A stretch of DNA of 64,000 nucleotides from Avibacterium sp. 20-132 (GCF_023611925.1 NZ_CP091456.1:62001-126000); one strand, 5' to 3'. Counted from the first letter of the stretch, positions 40,650-49,914 are shown. The notes: generated by a model not told the origin, from the letters alone. A program made the numbers and translations.

Positions 40650-40692
40650 TACTGGCTTTCCATCCCATTTTTCTGATAAAACTGGCAAACAT

Positions 40693-40730
40693 TGTAAACT
40701 TTTCCGTAAAAATGGAAAGAAAAATTTACA
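40693..40730. promoter_or_regulatory. TGTAAA...TTTACA inverted repeat upstream of tyrR
   Basis: TGTAAA (40693-40698) and TTTACA (40725-40730) match TyrR-box half-sites but are 26 bases apart rather than 6. An inner imperfect pairing (CTTTTCC / GGAAAG) makes it a larger dyad. It is 44 bases before the tyrR start. Possible autoregulation, weakly supported. Confidence 0.3.
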
Positions 40731-40784
40731 ATCTTAATCGTCTTTTAAGGTAGCCGTTTATTTTTAAGAATAGACCTATTGAAA

Positions 40785-40799
40785 TGATAACGGTTATCA
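40785..40799. promoter_or_regulatory. Fur box of the fhu operon
   Basis: TGATAACGGTTATCA is a perfect 7-1-7 palindrome matching 12 of 14 defined Fur consensus positions. It lies 44 bases before fhuC and fits iron-dependent repression of the siderophore uptake genes. Confidence 0.9.
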
Positions 40800-40842
40800 A
40801 TTAAAATCTTTCCCCTTTATTTATTCGCTCATAGGAAATATC

Positions 40843-41607
40843 GTGTTTGAATTAAACGCAGTGTCGTTCGCCTTGCCTGAAAAAGTGTTGTTGCACCCTA
40901 TATCACTGCAATTTAACACGGGAAAAATCTATGGCATTATTGGACCAAACGGATCGGGAAAATCAACCTTAATCAAACTTCTCGCTCGCCAACAAATGCC
41001 AACCAGTGGGCAACTCAAATTTAATCAACGTGTCATTCAGCAATGGAAACATAGAGCCTTTGCGCGCGAAGTTGCCTATCTGCCACAATATTTGCCACAG
41101 GCAAATAACCTAACCACCAGAGGGCTGCTACAAATGGGGCGTTATGCGTGGAATGGACTATTAGGGCGTAACCTCAAACAAGACGAACAAGCCATTCAAA
41201 ATGCGCTTGAATGGACAAATATGCAAAGCTACGCCGATCAATTCGTCGATACCCTTTCAGGGGGTGAACGTTCTCGTGTATGGCTTGCAATGTTACTGGC
41301 TCAACAAAGCCGTTTTTTATTATTAGATGAACCGTTAGCAGCATTGGATATTGCACATCAAGTGGAAGTGATGCAACTCATTCAAAAACTGGTGAAAAAC
41401 TTAAATCTAGGGGTGATTATTGTGATCCACGACATCAATCTTGCCGCACGTTTTTGTGATGAGCTAATCGCCTTGCAGTCGGGCAAATTATTAATGCAAG
41501 GCTCCCCACAAAACATAATGACACCACAAGCCTTAGCACAGATTTATCATATTCATTTACAGGTGCAAGCTCATCCCATTGATCACATTCCTGTTGCATT
41601 TTTTTAA
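40843..41607 (+). CDS. fhuC: Ferric hydroxamate-type ABC transporter ATPase
   Basis: A 254-residue ABC ATPase: GPNGSGKSTLIKLLAR (Walker A), VAYLPQYLPQANNLTTRGLLQMGRYAW (Q-loop, iron-siderophore subtype), LSGGERSRVWLAMLLAQ (signature), FLLLDEPLAALDIAHQ (Walker B) and VIHDINLAARFCDELI (switch His). It belongs to the FecE/FhuC group and energises FhuB. GTG start behind ATAGGAAATATC. First gene of a Fur-controlled fhuC-fhuD-fhuB operon, an order known in other Pasteurellaceae. Confidence 0.88.
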   Translation: MFELNAVSFALPEKVLLHPISLQFNTGKIYGIIGPNGSGKSTLIKLLARQQMPTSGQLKFNQRVIQQWKHRAFAREVAYLPQYLPQANNLTTRGLLQMGRYAWNGLLGRNLKQDEQAIQNALEWTNMQSYADQFVDTLSGGERSRVWLAMLLAQQSRFLLLDEPLAALDIAHQVEVMQLIQKLVKNLNLGVIIVIHDINLAARFCDELIALQSGKLLMQGSPQNIMTPQALAQIYHIHLQVQAHPIDHIPVAFF

Positions 41608-41616
41608 GGGGAAATA

Positions 41617-42486
41617 GTGAAAATACTGGCTTATTTCTTACACATTTTTCTACTTATTTTTACAACACCTGTGCTTGCTAGTGCGAAAGTAGCAACCTTA
41701 GACTGGACCATTGCTGAAACCCTATTAGGGCTAGGTGTTTCCCCGACTGCGGTTGGTGATAAGCAAAGTTACCAAAATTGGGTGAATGAACCCAGCTTGC
41801 CTGCTACAACGATTGATTTAGGAACAAGATTGCAACCGAATAAAGAATTGCTTGCACAACTTGATATTGATGCCTTTCCTAATAGCGATATGTATCTTGC
41901 GACTGCACAGGCTAATTTACCTTATTTACGCAATATCAATAACATCCCCTTAGTCAATTTCTATAAAACAGGGGATTTTTGGCAAAACCAACTACAAGCA
42001 ACACGCCAACTTGCACAAGTAATCAATGTTGATCCCACCGCCCTGATTACGCAAACATTAACTACGTTTGCAAGCCAGAAAGCCGCACTTCAAGAGGTGC
42101 GAGATCGTCCTTTATTAATCGTACAATTTATTGATGGTCGTCATCTGCGAGTGTATGGCAAACAAAGCCTACCGGGTGTCGTTCTAACACAACTCGGTCT
42201 CCAAAATGCGTGGCAAGGGCAGGTAAACTTATGGGGATTTAGCCTAATTAGCCTCAATCAACTGGCTCAATTTGCGCAAGCTAAACTGGTGATCATCAAG
42301 CCTTATCCCCAAAATGTTCCGAAAGAGTTAGCGAATAATAGCCTATGGCAAACGCTTCCTTTAGCGAAAGATCCTCTCATTCTTCCTGCCATTTGGACAT
42401 TCGGAGCATTACCATCTGCACAGCGTTTAGCCATTGCATTAAGCCAAGGGTTACGCCAACCACAAGGGGAACAAGCAAAATGGTAA
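41617..42486 (+). CDS. fhuD: Siderophore-binding periplasmic protein (FhuD-like)
   Basis: A 289-residue exported class III binding protein. The signal peptide (MKILAYFLHIFLLIFTTPVL, then ASA) precedes VATLDWTIAETLLGLGVSPTAVGD, WVNEPSLPATTIDLGTRLQPNKELLAQL and LQNAWQGQVNLWGFSLISLNQLAQF, which follow enteric FhuD closely. It carries ferric hydroxamates to FhuB. GTG start with AAGGGGAAATA upstream, 9 bases after fhuC. Its stop overlaps the fhuB start (ATGGTAA). Confidence 0.87.
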   Translation: MKILAYFLHIFLLIFTTPVLASAKVATLDWTIAETLLGLGVSPTAVGDKQSYQNWVNEPSLPATTIDLGTRLQPNKELLAQLDIDAFPNSDMYLATAQANLPYLRNINNIPLVNFYKTGDFWQNQLQATRQLAQVINVDPTALITQTLTTFASQKAALQEVRDRPLLIVQFIDGRHLRVYGKQSLPGVVLTQLGLQNAWQGQVNLWGFSLISLNQLAQFAQAKLVIIKPYPQNVPKELANNSLWQTLPLAKDPLILPAIWTFGALPSAQRLAIALSQGLRQPQGEQAKW

Positions 42487-44393
42487 CACGCCGTTTAATG
42501 CCAAGCCTTGCTGTCATCGTAGTGATTTTATTTGTTCTCGTGCTTTTTCAACAACTCGGGCAAAGCGACACGAGTCAGCTACTCGTCTTTAATTTTACCT
42601 TGCCAAGAGTGTTAATGGCGATTTTATCTGGAGTGAGTTTAGGGATTGCTTCGTTGCTCTTACAACAAATAATGAATAATTCACTTGCTTCAGACAGCAC
42701 ACTTGCCGTCAGTGCAGGGGCGCAATTTAGCCTTTTTGTGGTAACACTATTTTTCCCTAGTCTATTACAATGGGGGGCAACGCCCATCGCCTTTATCGGC
42801 GCATTATTTGCACTCAGCTTAGTCTTACTCCTCGCTTGGCGAAAAATGATTTCCCCTTTGTTGATTGTCCTTGCAGGACTTGTCGTGAACTTTTATCTCG
42901 GCGCATTTTCCTCTTTACTCATTCTTTTTTATCCTGAGGAAAGTCGTGGTTTACTCCTGTGGGGAAGTGGCTCATTAGTTCAAGAAAGCTGGTATGATAG
43001 CCTCACTCTATTGCCATTACTGGCGCCAGCCATTTTGGCTGTCATCTTACTTAGCCCCGCTTTACAAGCATTACAACTCGAAGAAAGCAATGCACAAAGT
43101 TTAGGCGTGAATGTAAAAAAAATTCGCATTATTGGCATTTTACTCGCGGCTTATTTGGTCGCCATCGTGGTCAGCCGTGTTGGTATGCTTGCCTTTATTG
43201 GCTTAGCCGCAACTACGCTTGCTCGCCAATTCCCAGATTACCGCATTAAAACCTTATTATGGCGAAGTGCCTATTTTGCCAGCAGTTTATTACTTATCGC
43301 CGATCTCAGCCTGCAATTACTCGAAAAATGGCAAACGATGACCTTACCAACAGGCTCAATTACCGCCCTGCTCGGCACACCGTTATTATTATGGCTCGTC
43401 TTTAAACATCGCCAACAATATGGACGCGTACAAGAAAATGCCATAACGTGGAAAAATACGCCGCAAAAAAGCACCGCACTTTATTTACCTTTACTTTTAC
43501 TGGCTGCGCTATCCTGTTCCTTATGGCTAGCGCAAGGAATAGATGGCTGGCAAATCTATTTGGACAATAACCTGTTTACCTTGCGTTTTCCTCGCATTGC
43601 CTATGCATTTTGTACGGGAATAATGCTTGCCGTAGCTGGAACCCTATTACAACGACTAAGCCACAACCCAATGGCAAGCCCTGAATTGCTTGGCATTACC
43701 TCTGGGGTAAGCTTTGGTGTATTGCTTGCCATTTTTATCACCGGCACCACCTTACTCAGCCAATATGCCCTATGGGGAGGATTGGGAGCGTGCTTCATTG
43801 TCTGGCTGATTTGGATAATCAATCGCCGTAATGGTTTACAGCCCGATCAAGTATTACTCACAGGAATAAGCATTTCAGCCTTATTTGAAGCGGTACAACG
43901 AATACTGGTTGCAAGCGGCGATCCGCGAGCTTGGCAATTATTAAATTGGGGATCAGGTTCAACCTATTACGCAACAAATGATGTGGCAATCCCAATGCTG
44001 TTTATCGCGATTATCCTCTTTTTATTCAGCTTTATTTTCGTCCGTTGGCTAGATTTATTTGCACTAAATAGCGTCATTGCCCAATCTCTTGGGGTAAATA
44101 TACTCAAGGCACGCGGTATCCTATTTGCTTTTGCCATTTTACTCACGCTATTTGCGACCTTGCTCATTGGTGCATTAAGTTTTATCGGCTTGCTTGCGCC
44201 CCATTTAGCCTACCACCTAGGCTTTCGCCATAGTAAAAACCAACTCCTCGCCGCAGGATTATTAGGCGGAACCATTATGGTTATTGCCGATTGGCTAGGA
44301 CGCCAGCTGCTATTTCCCTATGAAATTCCAGCAGGCTTGATTGCTACCTTACTCGGTGGCAGCTATTTTTTATGGCTAATGAGAAAAATATAA
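42480..44393 (+). CDS. fhuB: Ferric hydroxamate permease, duplicated FecCD type
   Basis: A 637-residue inner-membrane protein made of two tandem FecCD halves, each with about ten helices. Half 1 has FNFTLPRVLMAILSGVSLGIASLLLQQIMNNSLAS; half 2 has FTLRFPRIAYAFCTGIMLAVAGTLLQRLSHNPMASPELLG. Each carries an ATPase-contact loop (LGVNVKKIR; LGVNILKAR). The double-length architecture is specific to FhuB. The ATG at 42480 overlaps the fhuD stop by 7 bases, so a longer frame from 42345 is rejected. Confidence 0.92.
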   Translation: MVTRRLMPSLAVIVVILFVLVLFQQLGQSDTSQLLVFNFTLPRVLMAILSGVSLGIASLLLQQIMNNSLASDSTLAVSAGAQFSLFVVTLFFPSLLQWGATPIAFIGALFALSLVLLLAWRKMISPLLIVLAGLVVNFYLGAFSSLLILFYPEESRGLLLWGSGSLVQESWYDSLTLLPLLAPAILAVILLSPALQALQLEESNAQSLGVNVKKIRIIGILLAAYLVAIVVSRVGMLAFIGLAATTLARQFPDYRIKTLLWRSAYFASSLLLIADLSLQLLEKWQTMTLPTGSITALLGTPLLLWLVFKHRQQYGRVQENAITWKNTPQKSTALYLPLLLLAALSCSLWLAQGIDGWQIYLDNNLFTLRFPRIAYAFCTGIMLAVAGTLLQRLSHNPMASPELLGITSGVSFGVLLAIFITGTTLLSQYALWGGLGACFIVWLIWIINRRNGLQPDQVLLTGISISALFEAVQRILVASGDPRAWQLLNWGSGSTYYATNDVAIPMLFIAIILFLFSFIFVRWLDLFALNSVIAQSLGVNILKARGILFAFAILLTLFATLLIGALSFIGLLAPHLAYHLGFRHSKNQLLAAGLLGGTIMVIADWLGRQLLFPYEIPAGLIATLLGGSYFLWLMRKI

Positions 44394-44440
44394 CGAATTT
44401 TACGGAAAATTCATAAGATGTTGTTACAGAGTTTTCCTCC

Positions 44441-44463
44441 CTTAAGTAAGCACATTACTTAAG
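44441..44463. repeat. Perfect inverted repeat upstream of the DUF4198 gene
   Basis: CTTAAGTAA (44441-44449), spacer GCACA, TTACTTAAG (44455-44463). There is no T-run on either side, so a terminator is unlikely. A regulator-binding dyad (for example MerR or NikR type) is possible. It lies about 48 bases past fhuB and 116 before the next start. Confidence 0.5.
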
Positions 44464-44578
44464 TAATCCCTCGCCAAGTGCGAATTTGGAGGAATTTTAT
44501 ACCGCACTAAAAATAGTGCCATTATAAAGTGCGGTCAAAAAATTCCAATTTTTTGATGATAAAGATAGGAGAAATCCA

Positions 44579-45373
44579 ATGAAAAAACTCACACAACTTA
44601 CCTTAATTTGCGGACTTGCTTTGCCTTTTGCCAGCCAAGCACACGATCTATGGGCTTATGCCCAACAAGCCGAAGCGGGCAAAGATTTGCTTGCAGTGCT
44701 TGGCTATGGCGATCACTTTCCTGAAGGAGAAAAAATTGCCGAGGGACGTTTAAATATCTTAAATCCGTTGGTGTTGCATCGTGCGGACGGCACAAGCACT
44801 ACCCTAACCCAAAAGGGCGAAAATTACCATTATGTTACCACCAGCCCATTGGCGAAAGCAGAATACAAAATTTCAGGTAGCTACAAACCAACCTTCTGGT
44901 CAAAAAATGACAATGGTTGGAAACGTGAAAACCTCAGTCAAATGAAAGATGCCAATTACTGTGAAGAATCCAGTATGTTTTCATCTACCTATGTGAATAC
45001 AGGGGTTGAGGTTAGCGACTTTGCTATCAAACCTGTTGGGTTAGATTTAGAAATTGTTCCCTTAGTTGATCCAACCACCTTAAGTCCGATGGAGGTTTTC
45101 CCTGTACAGGTGCTATATAAAGGGCAACCAGCCAAAGGCATTACGGTGATTGGAACGACAAACGAATTTACCAAACTTGATGAAAAAGCGGTTTATGATC
45201 ACCGTGAACCACAAGCATTTTCAGGTAAAACGGATTCACAAGGAAAAGTGAATTTTATTCCAGCCCTAAAAGGCACTTGGAAAATCAAGGCAATTTATGA
45301 AATGGATTACCCAGATCAAAAAATCTGCCAAAAACGTAAATTGTATAGCACTTATACATTTAGTATTAAATAA
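44579..45373 (+). CDS. DUF4198 periplasmic protein
   Basis: A 264-residue exported protein. The signal peptide ends at SQA, and the mature protein begins HDLWAYAQQAEAGKD, the usual His-rich start of DUF4198 domains. Later stretches (VLGYGDHFPEGEKI, PVQVLYKGQPAKGITVIGT, SGKTDSQGKVNFIPALKGTWKIKAIYEM) form Ig-like beta-sandwich segments. Family members accompany nickel, cobalt and iron transporters (for example NikK-type). Its position between the fhu permease and a TonB receptor suggests a metal or siderophore role. Good ribosome site (AGGAGAAATCC). Confidence 0.8.
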   Translation: MKKLTQLTLICGLALPFASQAHDLWAYAQQAEAGKDLLAVLGYGDHFPEGEKIAEGRLNILNPLVLHRADGTSTTLTQKGENYHYVTTSPLAKAEYKISGSYKPTFWSKNDNGWKRENLSQMKDANYCEESSMFSSTYVNTGVEVSDFAIKPVGLDLEIVPLVDPTTLSPMEVFPVQVLYKGQPAKGITVIGTTNEFTKLDEKAVYDHREPQAFSGKTDSQGKVNFIPALKGTWKIKAIYEMDYPDQKICQKRKLYSTYTFSIK

Positions 45374-45382
45374 TAAACGATT

Positions 45383-45408
45383 AGGCTAGCTCATCTTGCT
45401 AGCCTTTT
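45383..45408 (+). terminator. Terminator or attenuator between the DUF4198 and receptor genes
   Basis: A perfect 8-bp stem AGGCTAGC / GCTAGCCT with a 7-base loop and only four T residues. It sits 16 bases before the receptor start, so partial read-through to the receptor is likely. Confidence 0.7.
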
Positions 45409-45421
45409 ACTCGGAGCTTTT

Positions 45422-47437
45422 ATGACAAAAAAATTTTTTAAATTATCACTAATTTCCACCGCACTTTTTATCACAAGCCAAGTTGTTATTGCAGAAGAAA
45501 TACAATTAGCCCCTATTGATGTAATTGGATCCGTATCGAAAACGGGGAAAGTAGAATATCTTTCACCTGGTTCAACGGAAACCTTAGATCAAGCAAAAAT
45601 GAGTGAGAAAGGATACCAACAAGTCGATCAAATCGGTCGTTATGAGGCAGGCATATTAAGCCAGCCTTTTGGCGGAGATATAGACACCCATGATTGGATT
45701 AAAATTCGAGGATTTAATCCAACAATTCGCTTAGATGGAACAACATTATACGATTTTGGTTTCTATCATTGGCAACCAAACTTGTATGGCTTAGAAACAA
45801 TAGAAATAGTAAAAGGTGCTGATTCTTTAACTTATGGAAGTGCCAACGCAGGTGGTTTAATTAACTTAATCAGTAAACGTCCAAATAAAGAAAAAGTTGG
45901 GCAAGGAGAAGTTAAACTCACCTTAGGTAATCGCCATGAAAGAGGCATTGCTACAGACTATACGGGAACAATCAGTGAAACGGTACATTACCGTATTGTA
46001 GCGGACTATCTACGCCATAATGGTGAACCCAAAGGGAGTTATAGTGATGCGTACTATCTTGCTCCTAGTCTATCTTGGAACATTTCTCAAAATACAAATT
46101 TCACTTTATTAGCAAGCATTCAACACGATGATGGTATACCGTCTTCGGGCTTTTTCCCTAAATATGACATACTAAAACGTGGCGGCTTTTCAAGTCGAAC
46201 AAATTTCGCACAAAATGTTGATGAATACTTCAGACGCAATCAATATAGTATCGGTTACGAATTGAGGCATCAAGTTTCAGATGGATTAATATTTAGCTCA
46301 AACTATCGGTATGCTTATAGCAACAAGGATCAATTTAGTGCCTCTTTAGGCTGGGACGGAACAAGCCTTAGTACAATGCTCATACGGGGTAAAACATTTA
46401 CTCATACAATTGATAACCACCTTAGCCAAACTTGGAAATTTAATGAGATAGAAAATACTTTACTGGGTGGTTTTGATTATTCTCATTCAAAAAATACTGC
46501 ATCTAATGGTTACGGTAAGGTAGCATTAAATAACCTTTATGGTAATTACCCAACCGCAGCAGCCCCTTTTTCTGCTTTAACGCCTTATATAAATAAAGAT
46601 CGTCAATTAGGTCTTTATCTTCAAAACCATTTTAGTTTCCAAAATAAATTACTCATCAATTTAGGTGTAAGACGTGATTTTGCAAAAGGTGATTATCGCA
46701 GTGCATCACAGAATAAACCCTATGATGTTGCACAAAATACTTATGCTGCTGGGATAATGTATATTACCGAAAATGGGTTAGCTCCGTACTATAATTATTC
46801 TGAATCATTCAAACCTCTCCCAAGTACCAATGTGAATGGTACGTTTGTGAGATATAAGCCCTATGAAGGAGAACAACACGAGTTTGGATTAAAATACTTA
46901 CCTCAATTTATTGAAGGGAAGTTATCTCTTGCCTACTTTAATCTAAAAGAAAAAAATGCACTTATTACCAATACTGTTAACGGACACTCCATTAGCACTC
47001 AAGCTGGAAAACAAACAAGTAAAGGTATAGAGTTACAAGCTGATATAAATTTAACGGAAAATTTAGCTACACTTGTTTCTTATACATATACTAAATCCAA
47101 AACTCACGCAGATAAAATCACTCGTACTGCACTCATTCCAAAACATAGCTATTCTGCTTATTTAAATTACCGTTTTACAGGCAATGCCTTATCAGGTTTA
47201 CAACTTGGTACGGGCATTCGCTATACAGGAACTAGCACAAATGGGATGAGTGATGAAAAAATCCCAGCCTATACTCTCGTTGATATTACGGCAAAATATG
47301 ATTTTTCACCACATTGGGGTGCTCAATTAAATATTTCTAACTTACTGAATAAAAAATATGTGAGTGCTTGTGATTCATATTGGTGTTATATGGGGGAAGG
47401 TCGCAGAATCACAGGGAATATTTCTTATAAATTCTAA
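45422..47437 (+). CDS. TonB-dependent siderophore receptor
   Basis: A 671-residue outer-membrane receptor. The signal peptide (to about residue 24, SQVVIA) is followed by a TonB-box-like LAPIDVIGS. The plug domain has DWIKIRGFNPTIRLDGTTLYDFGF and LETIEIVKGADSLTYGSANAGGLINLISKRP. The 22-strand barrel ends with the conserved YVSACDSYWCYMGEGRRI and a terminal Phe. It is of the FhuA/FoxA ferric-siderophore type and probably feeds FhuCDB encoded upstream; the exact ligand is uncertain. A DNA uptake-signal core occurs in its signal-peptide region (about 45461). Confidence 0.9.
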   Translation: MTKKFFKLSLISTALFITSQVVIAEEIQLAPIDVIGSVSKTGKVEYLSPGSTETLDQAKMSEKGYQQVDQIGRYEAGILSQPFGGDIDTHDWIKIRGFNPTIRLDGTTLYDFGFYHWQPNLYGLETIEIVKGADSLTYGSANAGGLINLISKRPNKEKVGQGEVKLTLGNRHERGIATDYTGTISETVHYRIVADYLRHNGEPKGSYSDAYYLAPSLSWNISQNTNFTLLASIQHDDGIPSSGFFPKYDILKRGGFSSRTNFAQNVDEYFRRNQYSIGYELRHQVSDGLIFSSNYRYAYSNKDQFSASLGWDGTSLSTMLIRGKTFTHTIDNHLSQTWKFNEIENTLLGGFDYSHSKNTASNGYGKVALNNLYGNYPTAAAPFSALTPYINKDRQLGLYLQNHFSFQNKLLINLGVRRDFAKGDYRSASQNKPYDVAQNTYAAGIMYITENGLAPYYNYSESFKPLPSTNVNGTFVRYKPYEGEQHEFGLKYLPQFIEGKLSLAYFNLKEKNALITNTVNGHSISTQAGKQTSKGIELQADINLTENLATLVSYTYTKSKTHADKITRTALIPKHSYSAYLNYRFTGNALSGLQLGTGIRYTGTSTNGMSDEKIPAYTLVDITAKYDFSPHWGAQLNISNLLNKKYVSACDSYWCYMGEGRRITGNISYKF

Positions 47438-47451
47438 TTTAAAATAATCTC

Positions 47452-47478
47452 AGGGCTGAGCAACTCAGCCCTTTTTCT
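47452..47478 (+). terminator. Receptor gene terminator
   Basis: AGGGCTGAG (47452-47460), loop CAA, CTCAGCCCT (47464-47472), then TTTTCTTTCT. Strong rho-independent terminator. Confidence 0.93.
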
Positions 47479-47531
47479 TTCTACAAAAAATCTGCTATGG
47501 TAAGCTCTTCTCTCTCAATATAGGAAAACCG

Positions 47532-48785
47532 ATGTTAAGCTATCTTAAAGAGCATTTTTTTATCCTAATTCTATGGTTAAAAAAACCAAGTAACGCCTTA
47601 TGGCTCACCCCTATTTTAGGGGCATTATTTGCTGTCTTTCTGGCACTTTTCTCTGCATTGATCGAAAACAAAGCATTGCCGATAGAGATTATGCCAGATG
47701 TTAGCGAAGAATTACTCAATGACATTCTCAGCATTATGGCATCGAGTATGTTAGCGGTGAGTACCTTTTCCCTTTCTATTATGGTTTCGGCTTTTTCTTC
47801 TGCTTCTAACGGGGCAACGCCAAGAGCGACCGAATTAGTGATGGGAGATAACACCACGCGTCTTGCGATTTCCAGTTTTATTTCAGCCTTTGTTTATGCA
47901 GTAATTGCCAAAATAACCTTAGGAATGGGTTATTACAACGAGGCGGGGCGATTCGTGCTGTTTATTGGGACGATTTGTGTACTCATTTATTTAATTACCA
48001 CCTTGATTACGTGGGTGAGTGCGTTATCACAGCTTGGGTTATTAAATAATACCTTAGAAAAGATTGAAACTGCCTCACAGCAAGCCTTAAACAATTATTG
48101 GCAACAGCCAAATATGGGGGCAAAATCCCTTGAGAAAATTCAATTTTCCTACGCAATTCACGCGCATAAAACAGGCTATTTGAGCCATATAAATATGCAA
48201 AATTTGCAAGATTTTGCTGATAATAATGATTGCGAAATTGAAATTGCCATTCAACCCGGAAAATTGGTTTATACGAATATGCCCATTGCCTATGTCAATA
48301 AGCCCATTGAACACATCGCTCAACTGCAAGAAAATTTTATCATCGAAAACAACCGCTCTTATGCGCAAGATCCTAAATTTGGTTTGATTGTATTAAGCGA
48401 AGTGGCGCAACGTGCCTTATCGCAAGCGGTGAACGATCCCGGCACGGCAATTAAAGTGATTAGCGTTTTATTACGCTTACTACTTGATAGCAAAGTAGAA
48501 AAGCAAGCTGTGAAATATGATCGTCTGGCAATGTTAAATCTCAACGAACAAGAACTTGTTTTACAATCCTTCACCCCTATTTGTCGTGATGGAAGTGCAA
48601 TGTTAGAAATTCACATCAAAGTACAAAAAGCACTCGCCATACTGTGGAGGCAATCAGATAATCAAGCCATTTGTAACGCCGCATTCAAACAAGCAAAAAT
48701 AGATTTAGATTATGCCCTAAACGGACTTTCACTGGAAAGCGAAAAGGCACAAATCGACGCCTTACATCAAGCGCTTTTCCATTAA
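47532..48785 (+). CDS. DUF2254 membrane protein
   Basis: A 417-residue inner-membrane protein of the DUF2254 family. About four hydrophobic helices lie in the first 185 residues, including TPILGALFAVFLALFSAL, then SSMLAVSTFSLSIMVSAFSSAS and ATELVMGDNTTRLAISSFISAF, which are the conserved parts. A soluble C-terminal half follows with FGLIVLSEVAQRALSQAVNDPGTA. The function is unknown. It is followed by a strong bidirectional terminator. Confidence 0.85.
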   Translation: MLSYLKEHFFILILWLKKPSNALWLTPILGALFAVFLALFSALIENKALPIEIMPDVSEELLNDILSIMASSMLAVSTFSLSIMVSAFSSASNGATPRATELVMGDNTTRLAISSFISAFVYAVIAKITLGMGYYNEAGRFVLFIGTICVLIYLITTLITWVSALSQLGLLNNTLEKIETASQQALNNYWQQPNMGAKSLEKIQFSYAIHAHKTGYLSHINMQNLQDFADNNDCEIEIAIQPGKLVYTNMPIAYVNKPIEHIAQLQENFIIENNRSYAQDPKFGLIVLSEVAQRALSQAVNDPGTAIKVISVLLRLLLDSKVEKQAVKYDRLAMLNLNEQELVLQSFTPICRDGSAMLEIHIKVQKALAILWRQSDNQAICNAAFKQAKIDLDYALNGLSLESEKAQIDALHQALFH

Positions 48786-48787
48786 AA

Positions 48788-48809
48788 AAGTGCCGATTAT
48801 TCGGCACTT
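48788..48809. terminator. Bidirectional terminator between DUF2254 and ytfJ
   Basis: AAGTGCCGA / TCGGCACTT, a perfect 9-bp stem with loop TTAT. T-rich on the plus strand (CCTTTATT) and A/T-rich on the minus strand (TTTTTTAAT). It lies between convergent genes. Confidence 0.9.
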
Positions 48810-48861
48810 CCTTTATTACTCGGTTTGAATATTCCGCATTCTGTTATTCAGACGATACGTT

Positions 48862-49416
48862 TTATAGCAAATCCTTAACTAAGGCTAAAATTTCATTGAT
48901 TTGTGCCGAAGAGAGTTTCCCTTCGTGAACAAACTTCACTTTTGCCTCTTTATCCAACACCACAATCAAACTTTCTTTCTCTTTTAATTTCCACGCATTT
49001 TTCACCGCACTTTGATTATCCAGCACAATTTGGCTGTGGGCATTTTCTTTTTTGGCCTTTTCAGCACTACTGCGCACAAAAGCCCCCGTGCCAAAAATCG
49101 CATCATCTGCATTAATAATATTTGTGGTTTGATATTGTGCACCATTAAAATGCTGTGCTTTGATAGCTTCCATTAAAGGATAATTTTTCTCCTTTACCGA
49201 GCTACGCCCTGCAATATGTTGCAACACACGAACCTTACCTTTAAGCTGGGTAGATTGCCAAGGCTTTGCACTAATCTCTTGATTTTTAACGATAAGCTCA
49301 CCTTTATCTGCGACGGTTACCGCAGGTAAGGTTGCATTAAGTTGCAGGTTATGGGCTTGACTGTAAGCACTGCTTAGTAATGCACTAACCCCAAGTAATA
49401 AAACTGTTTTTTTCAT
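48862..49416 (-). CDS. ytfJ: YtfJ family periplasmic protein
   Basis: A 184-residue exported thioredoxin-fold protein without the CxxC pair. The signal peptide is MKKTVLLLGVSALLSSAYSQ, then A-H. The mature part has LPAVTVADKGELIV, GKVRVLQHIAGRSSVKEKNYPLMEAI, then TNIINADDAIFGTGAFVRSSAEKAKKENAHSQ and VVLDKEAKVKFVHEGKLS, as in E. coli YtfJ. The role is unknown. An uptake-signal core is inside (near 49005). Gene name by family resemblance. Confidence 0.83.
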   Translation of the reverse strand: MKKTVLLLGVSALLSSAYSQAHNLQLNATLPAVTVADKGELIVKNQEISAKPWQSTQLKGKVRVLQHIAGRSSVKEKNYPLMEAIKAQHFNGAQYQTTNIINADDAIFGTGAFVRSSAEKAKKENAHSQIVLDNQSAVKNAWKLKEKESLIVVLDKEAKVKFVHEGKLSSAQINEILALVKDLL

Positions 49417-49584
49417 TTTGTTCCCCTCTAAAAGTCGCTAGTTTAGCGGAAATTCTCTTTTATGGCATCTTTAAAAATCATTACAGTGAAAGAGATTTGT
49501 TTGCTATACTTCGCTCGCATTACTACTATTCAATCAAAAAAATGTAACTGATTGTTTATATTGAAATTTAGATAAGAGGAAAAA

Positions 49585-49914
49585 ATGGAACAAACAACTT
49601 GTCCAAAATGCCAAGGCGGATATGTTTATCACGACGGTTTAAATTTTGTTTGCCCTGACTGCGCTTATGAATGGTCTGGCGATGAAGAAAATGAGACTGA
49701 ACAAAAAGTGGTGAAAGACAGCAACGGTAATCTACTACAAGATGGCGATAGTGTCATTTTAATTAAAGATTTGAAAGTGAAAGGCTCATCTATTGTATTG
49801 AAAAAAGGCACAAAAGCGAAAAACATTCGCTTAGTTGATGGCGATCACGATGTAGATTGCAAAATTGACGGCCAAAGTTTCTCATTAAAATCAGCTTTTT
49901 TGAAAAAAGCTTAA
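49585..49914 (+). CDS. yjdM: YjdM/PhnA zinc-ribbon protein
   Basis: A 109-residue cytoplasmic protein. The N-terminal zinc ribbon has Cys 6, 9, 23 and 26 (CPKC and CPDC), followed by the acidic linker EWSGDEENE. The C-terminal beta barrel holds [25 protein letters not shown] and [18 protein letters not shown]. Members are called PhnA/YjdM though no phosphonate role is shown. Complete, with an AGAGGAAAAA ribosome site. Confidence 0.92.
   Translation: MEQTTCPKCQGGYVYHDGLNFVCPDCAYEWSGDEENETEQKVVKDSNGNLLQDGDSVILIKDLKVKGSSIVLKKGTKAKNIRLVDGDHDVDCKIDGQSFSLKSAFLKKA

Noticed and set aside
40689..40730. TyrR box upstream of tyrR
   Set aside because: The half-sites fit but the spacing is 26 rather than 6 bases; kept only as a low-confidence dyad.
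42345..42479. N-terminal extension of fhuB inside fhuD
   Set aside because: It is in another frame of fhuD and lacks a ribosome site; ATG 42480 fits the coupled overlap.
44464..44578. Terminator from uptake signals near 44477, 44503 and 44529
   Set aside because: The cores are degenerate or badly spaced, and no T-run follows a stable stem before the DUF4198 gene.
45383..45421. Riboswitch in the leader of the TonB receptor
   Set aside because: The space is under 50 bases and holds only one simple stem-loop.
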